From NCBI RefSeq assembly GCF_000422505.1, contig NZ_AULX01000027.1, positions 1 through 64,000 of the forward strand: 64,000 nucleotides of DNA, read 5' to 3'. The DNA is from Paenibacillus pinihumi DSM 23905 = JCM 16419. GTDB lineage: Bacteria; Bacillota; Bacilli; Paenibacillales; Paenibacillaceae. The notes below the pieces were generated by a model. That model was not told the DNA's origin, did not search any database, and saw nothing but the letters and a program-made list of their open reading frames with translations. This document shows, piece by piece, positions 17,180 to 24,359 of the stretch. A program made the translations under genes and the position numbers. The first letter of the stretch is position 1, and each line of letters opens with the position of its first letter.

Positions 17180-17340
17180 TTTTGTCTGTCAAATGGTGGA
17201 CACTGGGTAGGTATATTGCCCTTGGCAAATAGAAAAAATGGGGACCGATATATAGTTGTTTTATCTTTATTGACTCTATATCTAGTTATGCAAGTTTTGG
17301 GCATATAGTGATGCTCATGTCCACCATTTGACAGACAAAA
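17180..17340. repeat. Pair of perfect 23-base inverted repeats
   Basis: The 23 bases at 17180-17202 (core GTCAAATGGTGGACA) recur exactly in inverted orientation at 17318-17340, enclosing 115 bases. The core shares GTCAAATG and GGACA with the direct repeats further downstream. The arrangement is like a small non-autonomous transposable element or IS ends without a transposase. The 107-codon frame across it on the minus strand is not convincing. Confidence 0.6.
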
Positions 17341-17356
17341 TGTCATTTTTGTCCTT

Positions 17357-17395
17357 GTACAGTGGACAATTCAACGTACAGTGAGCAATTTCAAC
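17357..17395. repeat. Two tandem IS21-like terminal repeats
   Basis: GTACAGTGGACAATTCAAC (17357-17375) is followed directly by GTACAGTGAGCAATTTCAAC (17376-17395). Tandem copies of roughly 20 bases carrying a GTGGACA/GTGAGCA core near an end are typical of IS21-family termini. No istA or istB gene is present, so this would be a remnant. Confidence 0.45.
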
Positions 17396-17419
17396 GGATT
17401 CACGACCCTGCGGGCAGTT

Positions 17420-17473
17420 TTCAGTTAATATTCAGTTCGATTTTAGGTTGATTTCATATGCAGCGGATAGGAT
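17420..17473 (+). promoter_or_regulatory. 11-base-periodic direct repeats, probable response-regulator site
   Basis: TTCAGTT at 17420 and 17431 and a related TTTAGGT at 17442 are spaced exactly 11 bases apart, the usual layout of OmpR/PhoB-family binding sites. A -10-like TAGGAT follows at 17468-17473. It would control the secreted repeat protein at 17619. Confidence 0.45.
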
Positions 17474-17534
17474 AAGCTTATCAACATAACCGGAGGTGAT
17501 AACGGAACAGTTAACGGTCGTCTCGTTTTAGAAC

Positions 17535-17576
17535 GTCAAATGTCCACTTCAACCTTGATGTCAAATGCCACTTCAA
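17535..17576. repeat. Two direct repeats related to the IS-like ends
   Basis: GTCAAATGTCCACTTCAA (17535-17552) and GTCAAATGCCACTTCAA (17560-17576) are near-identical and 25 bases apart. Read on the other strand they contain AGTGGACATTTGAC, which resembles the AGTGGACAATTCAAC of 17361-17375, in opposite orientation. This is what the other end of the same lost element would look like. Confidence 0.45.
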
Positions 17577-17618
17577 TCTAAATATTAAAAACTTCATTTA
17601 AGAGAGGTGCACGATACA

Positions 17619-18557
17619 ATGAAAAAATTTAAAACATTAGCAGCAGGTACACTGGCTTTAACGATTGCAGTAGGAGCAGGCTTGTTGAGTACTCCATATG
17701 TGAATGCAGCGGCGGTCAGCTCAAGCAGTCAGCCAGCAGTCAAAAATGATTTCAAACGCATCGGCTTCAACGCAGCACCATTCGATAAAGCAGCCCATCC
17801 TGTTCGCGGCGGAGGCTTTTTCGCAAATGATGAGCTGGCCAAGCTGCTGGGAGTAACAGCTGATGAACTTGGCCAGTCGCTCCGGTCAGGCAAAACGCTG
17901 GCACAGCTGGCGGCTGATAAAGGTGTGGATGTACAGGCTGTCACGGATGCAATTGTGAAGTCTTGGAAGGCCAAGCTTGACCAACAACTGGCAGACGGGA
18001 AGCTGACCAAGGAACAATATGACCAAAAAGTCAGTGAGCTGAACGATCATGTTGCAAAGCTGATCAATGGAGAACTGCCTCCGAAAGGCGGACATGAAGG
18101 CAGTGGACATGCTGGCAAAGGAGGTCCTGGCGGGCATGGATTCTCCAGGGGTTTCGCGGCTTCTGAAGAACTGACTTCTCTGCTTGGCGTAACAGCAGAC
18201 GAACTGAAAGAGGCGCTTCTTTCCGGGAAAACGTTAGCTTCCATTGCGACTGAGAAAGGCAAGGACGTTCAAACCGTGATAGACGTAATTGTTAAAGCGG
18301 AGACGGCAAGACTGGATGAGGCCCTTGCATCGGGCAAGCTTACGCAAGAACAGCGCGATGAATGGGTTAACAAGCTTCAAGAACGGGTGTCCAAGCAGGT
18401 GAACGAAGGCTTTGGCGGTAAATTTCATCATGGTCAGCGTTCCGAGAGAGGAAGCAAATCAGGAAACGGTTCATCCAAAGCGGGATCAGATACCTCTAAA
18501 GGAGACAAAACGGCAAAGGCCCAATTTTTAAATCGCTCCGCCTCCGCTGATGCTTAA
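17619..18557 (+). CDS. Secreted protein with two internal repeats
   Basis: A 312-aa protein with a clear signal peptide (KK start, hydrophobic TLALTIAVGAGLL, cleavage after VNA). The mature part holds two homologous units of about 80 residues (near 70-150 and 180-262), each reading LLGVTADEL, SGKTLA, then KGxDVQ and GKLTxEQ. A Gly/His-rich hinge (HEGSGHAGKGGPGGHGF) separates them, and a Ser/Gly/Lys-rich tail ends the protein. I start at ATG 17619 after AGAGAGGTG; GTG 17607 is in frame but too far upstream of the signal. The His-rich segments could bind metal, but that is a guess. I do not know the function. Confidence 0.8.
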   Translation: MKKFKTLAAGTLALTIAVGAGLLSTPYVNAAAVSSSSQPAVKNDFKRIGFNAAPFDKAAHPVRGGGFFANDELAKLLGVTADELGQSLRSGKTLAQLAADKGVDVQAVTDAIVKSWKAKLDQQLADGKLTKEQYDQKVSELNDHVAKLINGELPPKGGHEGSGHAGKGGPGGHGFSRGFAASEELTSLLGVTADELKEALLSGKTLASIATEKGKDVQTVIDVIVKAETARLDEALASGKLTQEQRDEWVNKLQERVSKQVNEGFGGKFHHGQRSERGSKSGNGSSKAGSDTSKGDKTAKAQFLNRSASADA

Positions 18558-18600
18558 TGCCCGTTGCCCGGTTCTGGTAAGCAGTCAGGCTTCAGACTAT

Positions 18601-18692
18601 TGTTAGCAGGGATGAAGCGTCTATTGGTAGAGAGATGATGAAGCGTCTACTGCTAGCAGAAATGCAACGTATATTGAAGCGGAGATAAAGTG
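18601..18692. repeat. Short degenerate tandem repeats
   Basis: GATGAAGCGTCTATTGGTAG at 18611 recurs as GATGAAGCGTCTACTGCTAG at 18637, a 26-base period, with a poorer third copy after 18660. Further on, TTATGAGTATCAA occurs at 18738 and 18766. No coding frame uses them. Confidence 0.45.
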
Positions 18693-18790
18693 TCTTTCCC
18701 GGCTAAAGAGCCTGCTAATGTGCACAGAATGAGCGTATTATGAGTATCAATAGATCAAAAGCAGCTTATGAGTATCAAATAGGGATGTGA

Positions 18791-18840
18791 AGACTAATTC
18801 AGGCGTCGATACGATTGACAGACCTGAATTAGTCTTTTTG
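18791..18840 (+). terminator. Intrinsic terminator
   Basis: AGACTAATTCAGG and CCTGAATTAGTCT form a perfect 13-pair stem with a 19-base loop, and TTTTTG follows. It lies 230 bases after the secreted-protein gene, whose transcript it probably ends. The next 290 bases hold no supported feature. Confidence 0.8.
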
Positions 18841-19130
18841 CTGTTCTTGAAAATGAATTCGCAATAAGCTGCTCGAACTGAAATGGCATCCTGAATGAAG
18901 CGAAGCACACTCTGCTTTAGAGACGAGATTCGGTTCACAACCTGGGACTGTGAAATAATTTTACGATATAAAATAATTTAATTAACAAAAAACCTTAAAT
19001 TAAAACTATAAAGAACATTGATAAACTTTTCTATACTGATATCAGGATAAGCAGTAGATTTATTAGATTTAGCTTAGCACTTGCATAAATGTTATAAAAT
19101 TAAAACAGAAACGAAAGGGAGGAAATCGTA

Positions 19131-19805
19131 TTGGCAAACGATCATCTTGCTTCTATGCTGAGGAGCGCAAAGACCGGTGAAATTATTGATTTCGGCACTT
19201 ATACTCAGACGGCTGACGCTTCAGACAGAACGCCTATAAAGTGGAGGGTACTGCAAGATTCGGATGGCGCGCTGTTCATTTTGAGCGAGTACATTTTGGA
19301 TTGCAAACGATACTACCGTGATTTTACCGATACGACATGGCGAGACTCAGATTTGCGAAGGTGGCTGAACGATGAGTTTTATAATGCCGCCTTTAACGAC
19401 CGCGAAAAGAGCTTCATCAAGACGATACACTGTGCAGACAACGGGGAGGGCAGTGCGGACACAGAGGACAAGGTTTTTTTGCTCAGTGTCTCGGAGGCGA
19501 AAGAGCTGACCGATAAGCCTGTTGAAAATTCTTTAGGTGCGAAGCGGCAGGCAATAGGAACGGAATTTTCCAAAATAAAAAAGAACGATGGATGTCGCTT
19601 ATATGTGTATGATAAAAAAATCAAAGCTGATTATATCATGGAGAATGGTGAAGAATTTGGCTGCTCCTGGTGGTGGCTGAGAACTCAGCCTGTTAGTGCT
19701 TCACGTGCATTTTTTGTTGGCACCCGCGGCAGCATACGCAGTTATGGCCGTGTCCATTTAGCCTGCTACGGCGTGCGCCCCGCTTTGAATTTGTATGGAT
19801 TATGA
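19131..19805 (+). CDS. DUF6273-type protein
   Basis: A 224-aa protein starting at TTG 19131; AAGGGAGG eight bases upstream supports this start. It has the DUF6273-like layout: an N-terminal FGTYTQ...PIKWRVL segment, a central TTWRDSDLRRWLNDEFY, and a C-terminal WWWLRTQ...RAFFVGTRGS...GVRPALNL. The WWLR...GVRPALxL tail is shared with lectin-like and FGE-like folds found in secreted, phage-related and display proteins. No signal peptide is visible. Function unknown. Confidence 0.75.
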   Translation: MANDHLASMLRSAKTGEIIDFGTYTQTADASDRTPIKWRVLQDSDGALFILSEYILDCKRYYRDFTDTTWRDSDLRRWLNDEFYNAAFNDREKSFIKTIHCADNGEGSADTEDKVFLLSVSEAKELTDKPVENSLGAKRQAIGTEFSKIKKNDGCRLYVYDKKIKADYIMENGEEFGCSWWWLRTQPVSASRAFFVGTRGSIRSYGRVHLACYGVRPALNLYGL

Positions 19806-19818
19806 TGCATATTCGTTC

Positions 19819-19849
19819 TTGACTCTCACGTTACGTGATACTCTATAGT
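19819..19849 (+). promoter_or_regulatory. MerR-type promoter with TipA-like operator
   Basis: TTGACT (19819-19824) and TATAGT (19844-19849) are 19 bases apart, the elongated spacer typical of MerR-activated promoters. Inside the spacer is a perfect palindrome, TCACGTTACGTGA (19826-19838), which closely matches the CTCACGTCACGTGAG operator known for Streptomyces tipA. Autoregulation of the next gene is predicted. Confidence 0.8.
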
Positions 19850-19872
19850 AACCAGTGAAGGGAGCTGAAGCT

Positions 19873-20628
19873 ATGGCAATGAAGGTGAAAGAAGTGGCTG
19901 ATTTGACGGGGATCAGTGTGCGCACACTGCATCATTACGATGAAATCGGGCTGCTGCATCCGGAGGAGACGACTGAAGCCGGCTATCGTTTGTACTCTGG
20001 CCGGGATCTGGAGATGCTTCAGCAAATTTTGTTTTTTCGAGAGCTTGGCTTCCCTTTGAGTAAAATCAAGGAAATTGTGGTGAATCCGAATTTTGACCGT
20101 TTGGAAGCTCTGACCCTGCATCGCAAAATGATGCTGGACAAACGAAGTCGTATCGACCAGATGCTAACCACGATTGACAGGACGATTCAACATGCTAAAG
20201 GAGAGATTGCAATGAGCCATAAGGAAAAATTTGAAGGCTTTGATTTCAGCCACAATCCCTATGAACAGGAAGCAAGAGAGCGTTGGGGTGATGAAGCAGT
20301 GGACAAATCCAATGCCAAAATAAATAGCATGAGCAAAGAAGAGCAGAAAGCAATGGGAGAGCGGATGAATGAAATTTATCGAAATCTTGCTTCCCTGCGC
20401 CATGTCTCTCCGGATTCAGCGGAAGCGCAAGCGGCAGTAAAAGAGTGGTATGACTTCCTGAACAGCGGTGCTGTGGGGCACCATTATTCACTGGAAGTAT
20501 TCAGAGGCCTCGGACAAATGTATGTGGATGATGAGCGCTTCAGAAAGAACATTGATAAATTCGGAGAAGGTCTGGCGGTATTCATGCGGGATGCAATGGC
20601 TGTCTTCGCTGAGCAAAGCGAAGCATAA
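19873..20628 (+). CDS. MerR-family regulator with TipAS-like drug-binding domain
   Basis: A 251-aa protein. Residues 1-70 are a MerR winged helix (KEVADLTGISVRTLHHYDEIGLL), residues 75-110 the dimerisation coiled coil, and about 120-250 a helical TipAS-like effector domain (KFEGFDFSHNPYEQEARERWGDEAV opens it; the WYDFLN and GLGQMYVDDERF segments follow). Relatives are TipAL, Mta and SkgA, which bind thiopeptides or other drugs and activate efflux or their own gene. ATG 19873 follows GAAGGGAG; an earlier frame start (19855) includes that ribosome site. No efflux gene is adjacent. Confidence 0.92.
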   Translation: MAMKVKEVADLTGISVRTLHHYDEIGLLHPEETTEAGYRLYSGRDLEMLQQILFFRELGFPLSKIKEIVVNPNFDRLEALTLHRKMMLDKRSRIDQMLTTIDRTIQHAKGEIAMSHKEKFEGFDFSHNPYEQEARERWGDEAVDKSNAKINSMSKEEQKAMGERMNEIYRNLASLRHVSPDSAEAQAAVKEWYDFLNSGAVGHHYSLEVFRGLGQMYVDDERFRKNIDKFGEGLAVFMRDAMAVFAEQSEA

Positions 20629-20680
20629 TTCCGTCTGGTCAGTAGAATTTAAGAAAACTGGGAACTGAGTATATCGGGCA

Positions 20681-20711
20681 GGTCAGACTGGGGTTGAGTC
20701 TGGCCTTTTTT
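20681..20711 (+). terminator. Terminator after the MerR gene
   Basis: GGTCAGACT/AGTCTGGCC stem (one G-T pair) with a seven-base loop and a TTTTTTT tract. Confidence 0.9.
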
Positions 20712-20823
20712 TACATTTTGGATTGAAAAAACTGATTGGAAATAAATTGTCCCTTATGATACATTTTCTATATTCTTGGCTATTTGATTGTTGTAAATCA
20801 TGGAATGACAAGGGGTGGCGAAT

Positions 20824-21423
20824 GTGCGAATTGTGCTTATAGGGGCTAGCGGGACGCTGGGCAGCGCTGTTCGAAAGGAATTGGCAACGCAGCATGAAAT
20901 TATTACTGCAGGCCGTAAAGATGCGGATGTACAGGTGGATATCTCCTCCCCTGAGAGTATCCGGAATATGTATCAATCGATCGGGCAGGTGGATGCAGTC
21001 GTCAGTACAGCGGGACGTACATTCTTCGGCCCTCTCACAGAACTAACGCCGGAAAATAACGAAATTACCATTCTGAACAAGCTGAAAGGGCAAATCAATC
21101 TTGTTCTCCTGGGGATCGATTACGTTCAGGACAAAGGCAGCTTCACGTTAACGACAGGGATCATTATGGATAGCCCGATCATTGGCGGCGCTTCTTCTGC
21201 CATTGCCGGTGGAGCAATCAGGGCCTTCACGCAATCCGCTGCAATTGAGCTGCCGCGAGGCATCCGCATTAACAATGTCAGCCCGAATGTGCTGGTTGAA
21301 TCGATGGAGCAGTACGGGCCGTATTTCCCCGGCTTTGAGCCTGTACCTGCAAGCAGGGCGGCGCTGGCTTACCGTAAAAGCGTAGAGGGTGCACAGACGG
21401 GACAAACCTATACGGTGTACTAG
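20824..21423 (+). CDS. Short-chain dehydrogenase-like protein with an unusual active site
   Basis: A 199-aa NAD(P)-binding protein. The Rossmann glycine motif is IGASGTLG (about residues 5-12), and STAGRTFFGPL stands in place of NNAG. GTG 20824 is chosen because AAGGGG (20810-20815) lies eight bases before it; GTG 20815 overlaps that site. At the position of the classical YxxxK pair the chain reads SSAIAGGAIRAFTQSAAIEL, with neither Tyr nor Lys. This is seen in a short atypical SDR group, so the chemistry may differ or be absent. The end (PASRAALAYRKSVEGAQTG) fits that group. Confidence 0.85.
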   Translation: MRIVLIGASGTLGSAVRKELATQHEIITAGRKDADVQVDISSPESIRNMYQSIGQVDAVVSTAGRTFFGPLTELTPENNEITILNKLKGQINLVLLGIDYVQDKGSFTLTTGIIMDSPIIGGASSAIAGGAIRAFTQSAAIELPRGIRINNVSPNVLVESMEQYGPYFPGFEPVPASRAALAYRKSVEGAQTGQTYTVY

Positions 21424-21491
21424 AAATTAGGATAAAGCGAACCGGACAAGTATAGTAACAGGCAATTGAAAGTATGGACACTATGCAATGT

Positions 21492-21725
21492 TCAATGCAC
21501 CTGAAAAGAAAAGAGAAGCTTCATCCCGGAATCCTGCCTGGTAAGAGGGGTGGCTGAAATGATCCGTGCAGCGGCTAATGTCTGGAAGGACTTCTTGCCC
21601 CAGTCCAGCACGCGCACCTTGCCATTGCGGACGGAATAGACCGCCACCCGCCTTCTTGTAGATACTCCCTTGCTATCCTTGTAGACAATCTCGACATTTC
21701 GTCCGATGTAAGGTTCAATTACCAT
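21492..21725 (-). CDS. Small beta-rich protein, WYL-like
   Basis: A 77-aa protein read from ATG 21725, preceded on its strand by TTGGAGGCGG. It reads as a run of short strands (VEIVYKDSKG, RRRVAVYSVRNGKVRVLDW, then SFQTLAAARIISATPL), which resembles the core of a WYL domain without its helix-turn-helix. It may be a solitary ligand- or nucleic-acid-binding barrel. I cannot assign a function. It has no close same-strand partner. Confidence 0.6.
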   Translation of the reverse strand: MVIEPYIGRNVEIVYKDSKGVSTRRRVAVYSVRNGKVRVLDWGKKSFQTLAAARIISATPLTRQDSGMKLLFSFQVH

Positions 21726-21849
21726 TCTTTCCGCCTCCAACAGGAACATTTGTTCTTATTATAATACGAATGAATGTTCGGATTCAAGTCATATTTTTCT
21801 AACTCATTTAATTCTCTTTCTCTTTATTATTAAACGTGCCTGTTCCCCT

Positions 21850-23475
21850 TTAACCTTTTTGGAAGGTGAAGTTTCTCCCCGCTGCTTCTTTTCCCTTGGA
21901 ATCAAATACGATAATCTCTAGCTTTTGCGTGCCGGAAGGCAGCTTGGCCGGATCAAGCGCAAAGGTATAAGGATACTGCTGCTTGGTGAGAACGGTGTTC
22001 CCATTGAGCTTTACGACAACTTTACTGATATAAGGATCATACGTTTTGACCCACACCATGCCGGTAGCGGCGGTTCCGATTTTGGTAGCTGATGAGAGCT
22101 TGCTGATTGTTTTGGTATAGCCCTTGGCAGAGCCTGAGTTATTCTGCCGGGTATCTTTCACAGACGACAGATAATAAGGGTCCTGAATCATTTTGCTGTA
22201 GGCGGACAATACTTTGTCATTCTCGGTCAGGCTGAAATTGTTCAGGCTCCGGTCTGCACTGTGGGAGTCGGTCAACGTATTCAGGCTGAACCAGTGAATG
22301 GCCTTCAGCCGCGGATATTTCAGCTTCACGCCATGATAGAGCATATTCATCTTGGTCTGGGCAAAGTAAACCGCGGAAGCGGAGATAGCCTTGCTGTAAT
22401 GGGTGGCCGCGTATTCACTGATCATGATTGGCTTGCGGGCTGAATAAGCTCTGTAAATATAATCGAGCGTATCGAGCGGGTTCACCTGATCTGCCGGCTC
22501 GGTTACTTTGCCGTTGAAATATTTAACACTGTACATGCTCATGCCTACCCAATCGACCCATTCGTCGCCCGGATAATAGTCTTTAATATTTTGCTTCGGA
22601 TTCGCTGCCGGCGACCATACCATGGCCACATTATCAGCTTCTTCCCTCATTACCTTGGCGACGAGGCGGAACTTCTCTATGTATTGCTTCGGATTGCCGT
22701 TCCACTTCACCCAGCCCCCGTTCATTTCAGAGGCAAATCGCAAAAATACAGGCACGCCCGCTGCCTTGGCAGCTCTTGCAAACTGGCGAAGATAAGCATC
22801 ATCCTTGACGGAATCCAGGCCGTGATCCGGCTGGAACGCAAGCTGAACCGCTCCGCCTGACCGCTTGACGGTCTCGGCCCAATGCTCAGGGAACGGGCTG
22901 CCATAGCGATGATAGGTGAAATAGATCGCATGCTGCTTGCCAGTCAGCTTGTTAAAGGCATTAAACATATCGCCTCCAAGCATCTTCATCTTGCTGTCTT
23001 TATCGATATAAGCGCCAATATACATGCCGCTCTCCGGCTCGAATTTGGCCAGCTTGGCACCGCTTGCGGAAGCTGCCCTGCCATTTGTCTCTACATAGAC
23101 GCCAATGTCGGTATTCAAAGCATCCGCCTTGGCAAGGACAGCATAGTATGTGTTCAGGTCGCCGTTTTGCTGCCCAAGCTTCTGATGGATTTTGGCTTCC
23201 CGGTAGTACGTATCTGCGGCTTTCTGATATTGCCTGTCCTGCTCATAGGCTTCTGCCAGCTTGCGCAAATAGCCTGCCTGCTCGGACTGGCTGACCGCCT
23301 GTTCGAGCTCTGAGATGGCCAGTTTGATTTTTCCCTGTTTCAGATGGGCTTCGCCATTCTGATAGAGCTTCCAATGATGAAGCTTGCTTCCGGCCGCATT
23401 CAGTACGGTAGAAGCGGGAGCCGCGGCAAGCAGGATGGCTAGCAGGAGGCTGACCGCAAGTGTAGACTTTTTCAC
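21850..23475 (-). CDS. Secreted GH26-type glycoside hydrolase (beta-mannanase-like) with TPR region
   Basis: A 541-aa exported protein. It has a signal peptide (residues 1-28), two tetratricopeptide-like helical pairs (about 33-110), a TIM-barrel glycosidase domain (about 145-435) and a C-terminal Ig-like region (about 460-541). The barrel has the GH26 layout: acid/base Glu250 in RFASEMNGGW and nucleophile Glu354 in MISEYAATH, with WSPAANP and YYPGDEWVDWVG between. GH26 enzymes are mostly beta-mannanases, but substrate cannot be fixed here. It could act on cell-envelope or plant polysaccharide. No sugar-uptake genes adjoin it. Confidence 0.88.
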   Translation of the reverse strand: MKKSTLAVSLLLAILLAAAPASTVLNAAGSKLHHWKLYQNGEAHLKQGKIKLAISELEQAVSQSEQAGYLRKLAEAYEQDRQYQKAADTYYREAKIHQKLGQQNGDLNTYYAVLAKADALNTDIGVYVETNGRAASASGAKLAKFEPESGMYIGAYIDKDSKMKMLGGDMFNAFNKLTGKQHAIYFTYHRYGSPFPEHWAETVKRSGGAVQLAFQPDHGLDSVKDDAYLRQFARAAKAAGVPVFLRFASEMNGGWVKWNGNPKQYIEKFRLVAKVMREEADNVAMVWSPAANPKQNIKDYYPGDEWVDWVGMSMYSVKYFNGKVTEPADQVNPLDTLDYIYRAYSARKPIMISEYAATHYSKAISASAVYFAQTKMNMLYHGVKLKYPRLKAIHWFSLNTLTDSHSADRSLNNFSLTENDKVLSAYSKMIQDPYYLSSVKDTRQNNSGSAKGYTKTISKLSSATKIGTAATGMVWVKTYDPYISKVVVKLNGNTVLTKQQYPYTFALDPAKLPSGTQKLEIIVFDSKGKEAAGRNFTFQKG

Positions 23476-23659
23476 GTTTGTTTCCTTCCTCTCTGTTGAC
23501 TTGCCACTATCTTAACACATTGCAGAGCGGGGCGGTCCAGTCACGCTTACGGATTTATCCGTTGTGAAAAAAATGTAATTCGCATTACAGATTCTCCCCT
23601 TTTTCTATCGTATACTAGGTTCAAGAAATGAAAACAAGCGGAAAGCGCGGGGGATAAAA

Positions 23660-24280
23660 ATGAAAAAGAAAATGATATTGTCCATGGCTGGCATGATGGT
23701 ATTCGGTTTTGCAGCTGGAGCGGGTCTGATGCTGAATGATCAAGCGTATCTGTCGATAAAAGGCGTGATTAGTGGCGGGGGAACGAATAATTTTGTGACT
23801 GGCAATCCGGGCGGTATCCAGCAGATGGATATCCAGGGGATGGACCTGGAGACCGCGTTAATAGCCGTACAGAGCCAACGGGCCAATTTATTGGATAGTC
23901 AACTGAAAAGCCAATTGGAGTCGATAAACAACCGGAATAAGCTGATCAGCGATCTCAACGGCTTGATTACGGCAAGCCATGAGGCTCTTGCCAATTCTGT
24001 TCAGGGCGGATTTGCATACAAGAGCAATGATACAGTGAACAGACTGTATGATAACCGAGTCATTGATTCCAAGAAAACGGTGTTCAAGAGTGAGGAGATT
24101 CGTACAATAATTGAGAAATTGAAAGGGAAAGTGGATTCTCTAAACAGTTCACAGCAAATGGATATGCTGCGGATGCAGAGCTTGACCAACAAACATAATG
24201 AAGCTTTTGATGTCATGACGAATTTTATAAAAAAAATGCAGGATTCGCGCAGCTCGATTATCGGCAATATGCGTAATTAA
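23660..24280 (+). CDS. Exported coiled-coil protein of unknown family
   Basis: A 206-aa protein with a basic start and a hydrophobic segment (residues 3-27) acting as signal or anchor, then a Gly-rich turn (SGGGTNNFVTGNPGG) and a long, largely helical region (about 65-200) rich in Gln, Ser and Leu (for example LLDSQLKSQLESINNRNKLI). No family was recognised. It ends 80 bases before the CNB-PrsW gene, but a terminator-like hairpin separates them, so co-expression is uncertain. Confidence 0.65.
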   Translation: MKKKMILSMAGMMVFGFAAGAGLMLNDQAYLSIKGVISGGGTNNFVTGNPGGIQQMDIQGMDLETALIAVQSQRANLLDSQLKSQLESINNRNKLISDLNGLITASHEALANSVQGGFAYKSNDTVNRLYDNRVIDSKKTVFKSEEIRTIIEKLKGKVDSLNSSQQMDMLRMQSLTNKHNEAFDVMTNFIKKMQDSRSSIIGNMRN

Positions 24281-24290
24281 ATAGCGAATC

Positions 24291-24342
24291 TGCTATAATA
24301 GAGAAAACCCGGGGAATCTGTCTGATAGGCGGATTCCTTTTG
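24291..24342 (+). terminator. Extended -10 followed by a terminator-like hairpin in the CNB-PrsW leader
   Basis: TGCTATAAT (24291-24299) is an extended -10 element. GGAATCTGTC pairs with GGCGGATTCC (24313-24337, two G-T pairs, loop TGATA), followed by TTTTGT. The hairpin may end the upstream gene. If the extended -10 is used, it would instead sit in the new transcript's leader, 18 bases before the next start codon, where it could attenuate expression. Confidence 0.6.
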
Positions 24343-24359
24343 TCTATGGAGAGGGACGA

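Noticed and set aside
17023-17346. A 107-codon minus-strand frame
   Set aside because: It spans the inverted repeats, has no ribosome site and encodes low-complexity sequence.
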